From Myxococcus fulvus (GTDB taxonomy: Bacteria > Myxococcota > Myxococcia > Myxococcales > Myxococcaceae), in NCBI RefSeq assembly GCF_900111765.1, contig NZ_FOIB01000005.1:558001-622000 (forward strand): 64,000 bases of DNA, in the 5' to 3' direction. Made by a program: the position numbers and the translations under genes. Below the pieces are notes generated by a model. That model made no database searches and was not told the DNA's origin. It saw nothing but the letters and a program-made list of their open reading frames with translations. Below are positions 27,056 through 34,085 of the stretch, in pieces (position 1 is the stretch's first letter; each line of letters starts with the position of its first letter).

Positions 27056-27115
27056 TTGCCGCGCCGCGCCACCGGGCCCGGCCGGGTGGTGGGAAGCCGA
27101 CGCGGCATCTCTCGC

Positions 27116-27146
27116 TTGAGAAATGGGGGCGCATCCGGGTTATAGG
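27116..27146 (+). promoter_or_regulatory. Predicted sigma-70-like promoter of the E1 operon
   Basis: TTGAGA at 27116-27121 and TTATAG at 27140-27145 are separated by 18 bp and lie about 30 bp before the GTG start of the E1 alpha gene. Both hexamers resemble housekeeping promoter elements, which stand out in this GC-rich background. Confidence 0.45.
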
Positions 27147-27177
27147 GGCGTCCCCTCCAGATAGAGGAAGCCCGCGC

Positions 27178-28185
27178 GTGTCTCGACCCCGACTCATCAA
27201 AGAATCGTCCGCGCCGCTCCAGCTGGACAAGGAGCTGCTGGTCCGCATCCACGACCTCATGGTCAAAACGCGCGTCCTCGAGGAGCGCCTCATCCAGATG
27301 TACAAGCAGGGCCATGGGTACTTCTGGATTGGCGGTCCCGGCGAGGAGGCGTTCAACGTCCCGCTCGGCCTGCTGATGAAGAAGGGCCAGGGCCCCGAGT
27401 ACGACTACCTCCACGCCCACTACCGTCAGTCCGGCACCCTGCTGGCGCTGGGCGAGGAGCCCATCGGCGCCCTGCGGCAGATGAAGAACACGGCGTCGGA
27501 CCCGTACTCCGGCGGCCGCAACTTCGCGGGCCACTTCTCGCTGCGCAAGTACAACGTGGCCCCCGTCAGCTCGCCCATCGAGGTGCAGTACGCCATCGCC
27601 CCGGGCACGGCCATGATGCAGAAGCGCGTGGGCGGCGACGGCATCACCATCGTCACCGGCGGCGACGCCGGCACGGCCGAGGGTGATTTCGCCTCCTGCC
27701 TGGTGTGGAGCAGCCGCCCCGCCAACCCGCTGCCCATCCTCATCATCGTCACCAACAACAAGTGGGGCATCTCCACGTCGGCCGAGGGCCAGCACGGCGA
27801 GCCCCGGGTGAGCGAGCGCGGCAAGGCGTTCAACATCCGCTCGAAGACCATCAACGGCAATGATCCCGTGGAGGCCTACCAGGAGCTGAAGGAGGCCATG
27901 GAGTACGTGCGCACGGAGCGCAAGCCCTTCCTCCTGGAGGCGAACGTGTCGCGCCTGTACGGACACTCGTCCGCGTCCGGCGCCAACTACGTCTCCGAAG
28001 AGGTGGACTGCCTGAAGAACTTCGAGGCGCGCCTGGAGCAGGACGGCGTGCTGACGCGCCAGCAGATGGACGAGCTGCGCAACCGCTACACCGAGGACAT
28101 GGCCGCCGCCGCCCGCATCGCCCGGGACGAGCCGCTGCCCGGCCCCGAGACCATCTGGAAGCACATCTTCGCGGAGGACAAGTAA
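27178..28185 (+). CDS. 2-oxo acid dehydrogenase E1 alpha subunit (TPP-dependent)
   Basis: This is the alpha chain of the thiamine-diphosphate E1 component that decarboxylates pyruvate or branched-chain 2-oxo acids and passes the acyl group to an E2 lipoyl protein. The 335-aa length fits the family. GGDAGTAEGDF followed about 20 residues later by TNNKWGIST is the TPP/Mg-binding motif. GRNFAGHFS and HGEPRVSERGKAFNIRSKTI form the typical cofactor-pocket and phosphorylation-loop regions. The start is GTG 27178 after AGAGGAAG. The E1 beta gene starts 3 bp after the stop. No E2 or E3 gene is adjacent. Myxobacteria use such an enzyme (Esg) for isovaleryl-CoA and E-signalling; whether this pair is Esg cannot be told here. 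Confidence 0.9.
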   Translation: MSRPRLIKESSAPLQLDKELLVRIHDLMVKTRVLEERLIQMYKQGHGYFWIGGPGEEAFNVPLGLLMKKGQGPEYDYLHAHYRQSGTLLALGEEPIGALRQMKNTASDPYSGGRNFAGHFSLRKYNVAPVSSPIEVQYAIAPGTAMMQKRVGGDGITIVTGGDAGTAEGDFASCLVWSSRPANPLPILIIVTNNKWGISTSAEGQHGEPRVSERGKAFNIRSKTINGNDPVEAYQELKEAMEYVRTERKPFLLEANVSRLYGHSSASGANYVSEEVDCLKNFEARLEQDGVLTRQQMDELRNRYTEDMAAAARIARDEPLPGPETIWKHIFAEDK

Positions 28186-28188
28186 CCC

Positions 28189-29247
28189 ATGGCCAACATG
28201 GCACAGGCCATTCGCATGGCCCTCCACTACGCCGAGGAGAACCTGGGCGTGACGGACATCTTCGGGGAGGACGTCGGCGCCCCGCTGGGCGGCGTCTTCA
28301 CCTGCACGCAGGGCCTGAAGACGACGTGGAACTCGCCCCTGGACGAACGCGGCATCATCGGCGCGGCCATGGGCATCGCGATGGGCGGCGGCCGCCCCGT
28401 CGCCGAAATCCAGTTCTGCGACTACGTCTACAACACCATCGACCTCTTGAAGCTTGCGGGCAACACGTGCTGGTCGAGCAACGGTGACTGGAACCTGCCC
28501 ATGGTGGTGCGCACGCCGGTGGGCAGCGGCATCCGCGGGTCCATCTACCACTCGCACTCCTTCGACGCGACGATGACCCACATCGCCGGGTGGAAGGTGG
28601 TGATGCCCTCCACGCCGCTGGACGCGTACGGCCTGCTCATCTCCGCGTGCAAGGAGCAGAACCCGGTCATGTTCCTGGAGCCCAAGGCGCTCTTGCGCGT
28701 CAAGGGCGAGGAGCGCATCCCCGGTGAGCCGGACGATGACCGCGCGCTGTCCAAGGCCATCGACGCGCCCCTGGGAGACCGCAGCCAGTGGAAGCCCGCG
28801 TGGCCGGAGGGGCTGGAGGCGTTCGCCATTCCCATCGGCAAGGGCAAGCTGGTGCGCGAGGGCTCGCAGCTCACCGTGGTCAGCTACGGCCGCACCCTGC
28901 CCCTGTGCGCCCGCGCCGCCGCGCTGCTCGCCGACGAGGGCATCAGCGTGGAGGTCATCGACCTGCGCTCGCTGTGGCCGTACGACTGGGAGATGATCAA
29001 GGCCTCCGTCCAGAAGACGGGCCGCGTGCTCTTCGTCAACGAGGACACCGAGGTGACGAACTTCGGCGAGCACCTGGTGCGACGCACGGTGGAGGAGCTC
29101 TTCTACTCCCTGCTCGCGCCGCCCCGGCTCCTGGCGGGCAAGTTCATCCCCGGCATCGGCCTGGCCGACACGCTGGAGATGGCCTCCGTGCCCCAGCAGA
29201 ACGACATCACCGACGCCTTGCGCTCGCTCGCCGGCGAGCAGCCCTAG
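28189..29247 (+). CDS. 2-oxo acid dehydrogenase E1 beta subunit
   Basis: This is the beta chain that forms the heterotetrameric E1 with the gene product just upstream. The 352-aa protein contains EDVGAPLGGVFTCTQGL, the family segment with the glutamate that activates TPP. It also has PLDERGIIGAAMGIAMGGGR, PVGSGIRGSIYHSHSFDATM, and the C-terminal transketolase-type domain with VEVIDLRSLWPYDWE. The last motif is conserved in pyruvate and branched-chain enzymes alike, so the substrate is unresolved. The start ATG 28189 lies 3 bp from the alpha-chain stop, which guarantees balanced synthesis. A strong terminator follows 51 bp after the stop. Confidence 0.9.
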   Translation: MANMAQAIRMALHYAEENLGVTDIFGEDVGAPLGGVFTCTQGLKTTWNSPLDERGIIGAAMGIAMGGGRPVAEIQFCDYVYNTIDLLKLAGNTCWSSNGDWNLPMVVRTPVGSGIRGSIYHSHSFDATMTHIAGWKVVMPSTPLDAYGLLISACKEQNPVMFLEPKALLRVKGEERIPGEPDDDRALSKAIDAPLGDRSQWKPAWPEGLEAFAIPIGKGKLVREGSQLTVVSYGRTLPLCARAAALLADEGISVEVIDLRSLWPYDWEMIKASVQKTGRVLFVNEDTEVTNFGEHLVRRTVEELFYSLLAPPRLLAGKFIPGIGLADTLEMASVPQQNDITDALRSLAGEQP

Positions 29248-29298
29248 GCGTCGTACCCAGTGCCCCCGTGTGGGCCGTCCGCCCACGGGAAAAGTCCC

Positions 29299-29335
29299 GG
29301 GCCGCCGTTCCTCTTTGGAGGAGCGGCGGCCCTTT
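29299..29335 (+). terminator. Rho-independent terminator of the E1 operon
   Basis: A 15-bp stem (29299-29313 with 29318-29332, one G:T pair) closes a TTTG loop and is followed by TTTCGTT. It is the best intrinsic terminator in the window. It also shows that the next gene must start after it. Confidence 0.85.
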
Positions 29336-29354
29336 CGTTAGACTGCCAACTGCC

Positions 29355-29849
29355 TTGTCACAGCCAATCGTCCGGACCGTCAGCCCCGCGGGCGCAGAAG
29401 CCCCCGCCTTCCGCATTCGCCGAGCCCGTCGCGGCGACGCCGAGGCCATGGCCTTGTTGCTTCGCGAGCTGGGCTACCCCCAGGGAACGGACCAGCAGAC
29501 GGTCCACTGGGTGGTGAGCCATCCGGAGATTGAAATCTTCGTGGCCGGAGACCCGCAGGACAAACCCGTGGGCATGCTCTCCTTCTCCCACCGTCCGCAG
29601 CTGCGGCTGCGCGGGCGCGTGGGCACCATCGACGAGCTGGTGGTGACGGAGTCGTGGCGCCGCCGGGGCGTGGGCCGCGCGCTCATCAAGCAGATTCTCG
29701 AGCGCTGCAAGGTGCTCAGCGCGCGCCAGCTCCAGCTGGTCTCGCCGATAACGACCACGCCGGAGGTGCGCAGCTTCTATACGGCGTGCGGCTTCTCCGA
29801 GGTCGACGCGGGCGTGTTCCGCCACCTGGAGACGGAGAAGGGCCGCTGA
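29355..29849 (+). CDS. GNAT-family N-acetyltransferase
   Basis: The 164-aa protein has the full GNAT fold: FRIRRARRGDAEAMALLLRE for the first strand and helix, IDELVVTESWRRRGVGRALI for the acetyl-CoA pyrophosphate loop (R/Q-x-x-G-x-G/A type), and TTTPEVRSFYTACGFSEV near the end. It transfers an acetyl group from acetyl-CoA to an amine; the substrate is unknown. The frame is open much further upstream, through the E1 beta gene, but a terminator at 29299-29335 excludes those starts. TTG 29355 is the first start that keeps the whole domain. The alternative ATG at 29448 would lose the first strand. No clear ribosome site precedes TTG, so the start is uncertain. Confidence 0.8.
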   Translation: MSQPIVRTVSPAGAEAPAFRIRRARRGDAEAMALLLRELGYPQGTDQQTVHWVVSHPEIEIFVAGDPQDKPVGMLSFSHRPQLRLRGRVGTIDELVVTESWRRRGVGRALIKQILERCKVLSARQLQLVSPITTTPEVRSFYTACGFSEVDAGVFRHLETEKGR

Positions 29850-29864
29850 CGTCCCGGCCCGGCC

Positions 29865-29894
29865 CTCGCGCCCCGGGGTTTCTCCGGGGCCGAG
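29865..29894. terminator. Hairpin between convergent GNAT and PilZ genes
   Basis: CCCCGG (29871-29876) pairs with CCGGGG (29884-29889). CTCG/CGAG extend the stem around a small bulge, and the loop is GGTTTCT. It sits midway between two converging stops and could stop transcription from both sides. Confidence 0.5.
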
Positions 29895-29907
29895 GCGCAC
29901 GCTGACG

Positions 29908-30276
29908 TCAGCGCTTGATGCGCTCCACCACGTTGTGCAGCCGGACGCGGTCATCGTCGCTCACGTCCGTGAAGCGCACGCCGATGGCCTCCTGCTCGTC
30001 CCGCACCCACGCGACGACGCCGGTGAGGTCGAACTGCTCACCCTCGATGTCCATGGACAGCCGCACCTGGGCGCCCACGTCGTAGGCCTTGCGCGTGCGC
30101 AGGCACAGGCCACCCGCGGACACGTTGATGGAGAAGACGCGCAGCGCCCTGGCAGCATCCTCCGCCTGGGTGAAACGAACCGCGAACTTGGCGGTCACGC
30201 GCTCATCCGCGCGCCGGTTCGCATACGCGGCTGGATCTCCCGATGACATCTCTGCTTCCGCCGCCTTGCTAGTCAT
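29908..30276 (-). CDS. PilZ-domain protein, putative c-di-GMP receptor
   Basis: The 122-aa protein is essentially one PilZ domain of the kind abundant in myxobacteria. The two c-di-GMP contact motifs are present: ANRRADERV supplies the RxxxR part and INVSAGGLCL supplies the (D/N)xSxxG part. Between and after them lies the six-stranded barrel (VRLSMDIEGEQFDLTG, AIGVRFTDV). Family members change motility, adhesion or development by binding partners in a c-di-GMP-dependent way. ATG 30276 is preferred over the GTG two codons upstream. It stands alone, convergent with the GNAT gene and divergent from a lipoprotein gene. Confidence 0.85.
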   Translation of the reverse strand: MTSKAAEAEMSSGDPAAYANRRADERVTAKFAVRFTQAEDAARALRVFSINVSAGGLCLRTRKAYDVGAQVRLSMDIEGEQFDLTGVVAWVRDEQEAIGVRFTDVSDDDRVRLHNVVERIKR

Positions 30277-30476
30277 GTGCACCCGCTACCCCCAGCCGTC
30301 CGCCGCTGGCGACCCAATGCCTTCCCGAGGACCGACGGGATACTGACGCGCCGAGCCACCCCTTGGGCATCGGTCATCCAGCAAGTGTCCGCTGCTTTCC
30401 AGGCTCGATTCAAGAGGGCCCCCACGAATGGGCGCCATCAGGTAAGTCCTCACACAGTTCGATTCGGGAGTTCGGG

Positions 30477-31340
30477 ATGCGTGCGTGGCTCGCGGTGTTG
30501 ACGGGGACCCTCTTCCTGGCGCTCGTCACGCCTGGGTGTGATGACGACGACAAACAGCCGGGCCCCGGACAGGGTGACTCCGGGGTGCCCGGAGACCCGG
30601 ACGGCGGCGGCGCGGGCGATGGCGGCGTGAGTCCCGACTTCGCGTGCAACGTCGCAAGACAGGAAGGCTGTGGAACTGGCCAGAGCTGTCACTTCGCGGA
30701 CCTGGCGGGCGGCAAGACGGGCAGCCGGTGCTTCGCGGCGGCGTGCGACGTGGTGCTGCAGAACTGCGCGCAGGGTCAGCGCTGCACGTACGTGAGCGCG
30801 GGCGCGGTGACGGAGCGCCGGTGCGTGGAGGCGGGCACCGTCGCGGAGGGCGGGCGATGCACGCTGTCACCCACGGACGGCGGGCCGGAGTTCGACACGT
30901 GCGCGGCGGGCCTGTTCTGCAAGGACGAGCGGCAGGACGACGGAGGCGTGGGCTTCTTCTGCCGGAAGCTGTGCCACACGAGCAGCCAGTGCACGGACTC
31001 GCGCGAGTGCAACACGGTGCTGCGGTTGGCGGGCACGTCGGAGCTGCCGCTGTTGTGCGGACCGCGCTCGCAGCCGTGCGACCCGTTCGCGCAGGGCTGC
31101 GCGGCGCCGCTCAGCTGCTACCCGTCGTCGTCGGGCCCCGTGTGCGCGGGCAGCGGGACTCGCGCGACGGGGGAGTCGTGCGACTTCAGCAACCAGTGCT
31201 CGCCGGGGAGCGCCTGTGTGAACACGGGGCAAGGGCTCAACTGCCGGCCCCTGTGCAGGCCCTCCAGCTCGCCCGCATGCACCACCGGGACATGCCGTCC
31301 ACTGAATGACAATCCTGGGGTGGGAGCCTGCATCCCATGA
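30477..31340 (+). CDS. Cysteine-rich lipoprotein
   Basis: The 287-aa product starts at ATG 30477 after CGGGAG. It has a short signal peptide (MRAWLAVLTGTLFLALVTPG) ending at Cys21, followed by DDDD and a Pro/Gly/Asp-rich linker. An aspartate after the lipidated cysteine often keeps a lipoprotein in the inner membrane, but that rule is not secure in myxobacteria. The mature domain has more than 20 cysteines in repeated short blocks such as GQSCHFADL, GQRCTYVSAG and GSACVNTGQGLNC, typical of small disulfide-bonded modules in myxobacterial surface proteins. No enzyme motif is present. The frame upstream to 30363 lacks coding character. Confidence 0.75.
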   Translation: MRAWLAVLTGTLFLALVTPGCDDDDKQPGPGQGDSGVPGDPDGGGAGDGGVSPDFACNVARQEGCGTGQSCHFADLAGGKTGSRCFAAACDVVLQNCAQGQRCTYVSAGAVTERRCVEAGTVAEGGRCTLSPTDGGPEFDTCAAGLFCKDERQDDGGVGFFCRKLCHTSSQCTDSRECNTVLRLAGTSELPLLCGPRSQPCDPFAQGCAAPLSCYPSSSGPVCAGSGTRATGESCDFSNQCSPGSACVNTGQGLNCRPLCRPSSSPACTTGTCRPLNDNPGVGACIP

Positions 31341-31348
31341 AGCGGGCT

Positions 31349-31382
31349 ACCCACGTGGGGCAACTTCCGCGGCCACGTGGGT
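31349..31382 (+). terminator. Perfect 10-bp hairpin after the lipoprotein gene
   Basis: ACCCACGTGG (31349-31358) and CCACGTGGGT (31373-31382) are exact inverted repeats around a 14-nt loop, 8 bp past the stop. There is no T-run, so it could be a terminator of the GC-rich type or, less likely, a protein site (each arm contains the palindrome CCACGTGG). Confidence 0.5.
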
Positions 31383-31554
31383 GAACGCTGGACCCGCGCG
31401 AGGCCCGCGGGTTCGCGTGACAGGGAAAGCGTTGTCTCCATCTCGCCCGGAGACCAAGGGGGCGTGCGCCGCGAGCCTCGGGACTTGCGCGCATGTTCGG
31501 TGGTCGTCGCGGGAATGAGCGGTGTACATCGTGCGTCGTCGGGAGGGAGCGACG

Positions 31555-32829
31555 ATGCGAATGTGGCGGACGTGGCTCGGTGTCCTCGCATGCGTGGGTG
31601 GCGCGCAGTTGGCGTGCACGCCCAGCAGCGACGAGGACCCGTTGCCGGAAGAGCCTTCTCAAGAGCAGGGTGAGTCCACGAACGCGCCGGATGCCTCCGT
31701 GGATGTGGCGCCGCCATTGGTGCTCAACGACGACGGGCACGTGAGCTCACCGCCTCCGCCCGCGCCGCAGCCGCCGCTGCCGAGCATCGGCTTCCAGCCG
31801 GGCTTCCATCAGGCGCTGCGCTGGTCCCACTACGTGGGCGGTGTCACCACGTTCCGCCTGCGCGTGCCGGTGGCGCGCGCCGGAGAGCGGCTCCAGGTGA
31901 CGTTCCGCGCGGGCGACGGGAACCTCACGCTCCAGCGCGCCACGGTGGCGAAGGCGGGTGTGGACGGCTCGCTGGTGTCCGCGCCGGTGGCGCTGAGCTT
32001 CGAGGGCAAGCCGGGCTTCAACGTCGGCGCGCGCGCGCTGGTGACGTCGGACCCGGTGGTGTTCCCCGTGGGCTTCCGCGAGGACGTGGCCATCACCTTC
32101 GAGGTGCGCGGGGCGCTGGCGGCCAGCGCCATCAACGCCTTCCCGGGCAGCTTCGCGCGAGCGGGCACGCATGCGCTGGTGACGGGCGCCATCGGCGGCG
32201 AGCCCTTCGAGCGCTCCGTGGGCGTGGCCTCCGTGCACGTGGAGGGCCCCACGGGGCGGGCCTTCATCGCCTTGGGTGACAGCATCACCGAGGGCTACGT
32301 CGACCTGCGCAACGACACGCGCAACGCCTGGCCGGCGCTGGTGGAGGCGCAGCTGGGCGTGCCCGTGGTCAACGCGGGCGTCAGCGGCCAGGGCTTCTAC
32401 GACGCGCTGAGGCTGATGTCCGACGAGGTGCTCGCGGTGAAGGGCGTCACCGACTGCCTGGTGCTGCTGGGCACCAACGACCTGGGCGAGGCAGGCGCTG
32501 AGGAGCAGATGGAGACGCGGATGCTCCTGCTCGTGCAGCGGCTGGAGCCTTTCTGCCGCGTGTGGGTGAGCACGCTGTTGCCGAAGGAGAAGACGAACTA
32601 CGGCGCCTATGACTACGTGAAGTCGCAGCGGATGAGCTTCAATGCATGGCTGCGCGGCGGCGGCACGAGCACGGACGTCATCGACCTGGAGTCGGTGATG
32701 CGGCAGACGAGCAACGTGCACCTCTACCTCGACGGACTGGGCATCGACGGCATCCACCCGAGCACCGAGGGCCACCGGGTGATGGCGGCCGAGGTGGTGC
32801 GCACGCTGCGCGAGCGGGGCGACCTGTAA
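31555..32829 (+). CDS. SGNH/GDSL-family esterase lipoprotein
   Basis: This is a surface-attached hydrolase of 424 aa. The signal peptide ends with the good lipobox AQLAC, followed by an acidic Pro-rich linker. An all-beta domain (about 85-235) precedes the SGNH hydrolase domain. That domain contains block I IALGDSITEGY with the catalytic Ser, block II NAGVSGQGF, block III LLGTNDLGE and block V DGIHPS with the catalytic Asp and His. Such enzymes deacylate carbohydrates or lipids, and the two-domain layout resembles carbohydrate esterases. Start ATG 31555 follows GGGAGGGAG; the frame start at 31522 adds residues that break the signal peptide. Confidence 0.85.
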   Translation: MRMWRTWLGVLACVGGAQLACTPSSDEDPLPEEPSQEQGESTNAPDASVDVAPPLVLNDDGHVSSPPPPAPQPPLPSIGFQPGFHQALRWSHYVGGVTTFRLRVPVARAGERLQVTFRAGDGNLTLQRATVAKAGVDGSLVSAPVALSFEGKPGFNVGARALVTSDPVVFPVGFREDVAITFEVRGALAASAINAFPGSFARAGTHALVTGAIGGEPFERSVGVASVHVEGPTGRAFIALGDSITEGYVDLRNDTRNAWPALVEAQLGVPVVNAGVSGQGFYDALRLMSDEVLAVKGVTDCLVLLGTNDLGEAGAEEQMETRMLLLVQRLEPFCRVWVSTLLPKEKTNYGAYDYVKSQRMSFNAWLRGGGTSTDVIDLESVMRQTSNVHLYLDGLGIDGIHPSTEGHRVMAAEVVRTLRERGDL

Positions 32830-32852
32830 CCCCGCTCGGACTTCCGCGGGGT
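32829..32852. terminator. Convergent hairpin between esterase and 232-aa gene
   Basis: ACCCCGC (32829-32835) pairs exactly with GCGGGGT (32846-32852) around a 10-nt loop. It begins at the final base of one stop codon and ends at the first base of the opposing stop, so it fits termination in both directions. Confidence 0.55.
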
Positions 32853-33550
32853 CAGAGCACGCTGTTGAGGACGAGCAGCTCCGCCAGCCCCGGCGGAGCC
32901 AGCACCCAGTCGTTGCCCGTGGGCACCCAGCGCACGGGCGCACCCGCCTGCTCCAGCACGGCGTTGACGCGTTGGAGCAGCGGCTCGAAGGTGGTGGCGG
33001 GCGCGTCCCAGTCCCCCTCGCCCGCTTCGACTTCGTGTCCACCGGGGTCCACGACGAAGGCCTCGCGCCCCTGGAGGGGCCGCACCGCGAAGCCCGGCAG
33101 ATAGGGCTGCATGGCGGCCTCCAGTCGCTCCAGCAGCGCGCCGTCCTTGTACGGGTGGGACAGCTCCCAGTCGAAGAAGGTGGGCAGCTGCGACGTCAGC
33201 TCGCGGCGCAGCGGGTCCTCGCGGCTCTGGCGCCAGTGGTGCTCGGCGAGCTCCAGCGCGGTGGCGGGGACCTTCAGCTCCCACTGCTCCAGCTTCGCGA
33301 GCAGCTCCGCCATGCGCTCCACCAGCTCGTACGGTGGCTCCACGCGCGTCACCCACGCGACGTCCGCCACGGACTGGCCGCGGCGCTGCCCCGTCACCCG
33401 GTCTCCCTTGCGAAGCTGGAAGGGCGGCACGTCGGCCTCCGGCTCCGGGTAGAGGGGTGCATGGAACGGCCCCTCTCCCGAGTCCGGGCGCAAGAGCGCG
33501 AAGCCGTGCTGGGAATTGACGTCCTCCACCGTGAATGCGTCCCTGGCCAT
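32852..33550 (-). CDS. Conserved-looking soluble protein of unknown function
   Basis: The 232-aa protein starts at ATG 33550 after GAGG. It is soluble and acidic, without a signal peptide, membrane segment or cysteine. The N-terminal 65 residues form a beta-rich unit with basic residues (LRKGDRVTGQRRGQSVADVA). The centre is helical (YELVERMAELLAKLEQWELK). The C-terminal part reads like a small alpha/beta domain (AFVVDPGGHEVEAGEGDWDA). Codon use is normal for the region, so it is a real gene. I do not recognise a family. It is transcribed in the same direction as the macro-domain and PEP carboxylase genes, 60 bp downstream of the former. Confidence 0.7.
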   Translation of the reverse strand: MARDAFTVEDVNSQHGFALLRPDSGEGPFHAPLYPEPEADVPPFQLRKGDRVTGQRRGQSVADVAWVTRVEPPYELVERMAELLAKLEQWELKVPATALELAEHHWRQSREDPLRRELTSQLPTFFDWELSHPYKDGALLERLEAAMQPYLPGFAVRPLQGREAFVVDPGGHEVEAGEGDWDAPATTFEPLLQRVNAVLEQAGAPVRWVPTGNDWVLAPPGLAELLVLNSVL

Positions 33551-33610
33551 CCCGACCTCGCCTCGAAAGCCGTTGAAGACGTCTGTGTTGGAGCGCTGAA
33601 GGTTACGTCG

Positions 33611-34075
<465 letters not shown>

Positions 34076-34085
34076 GGCGCGGACT

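Noticed and set aside
27069-27089. GC-rich dyad after the M50 protease gene as a terminator
   Set aside because: Only five base pairs form reliably (CCACC/GGTGG); the inner bases do not pair well.
28788-29354. Long N-terminal extension of the GNAT frame through the E1 beta gene
   Set aside because: It overlaps a real gene in another frame and crosses a strong terminator at 29299-29335.
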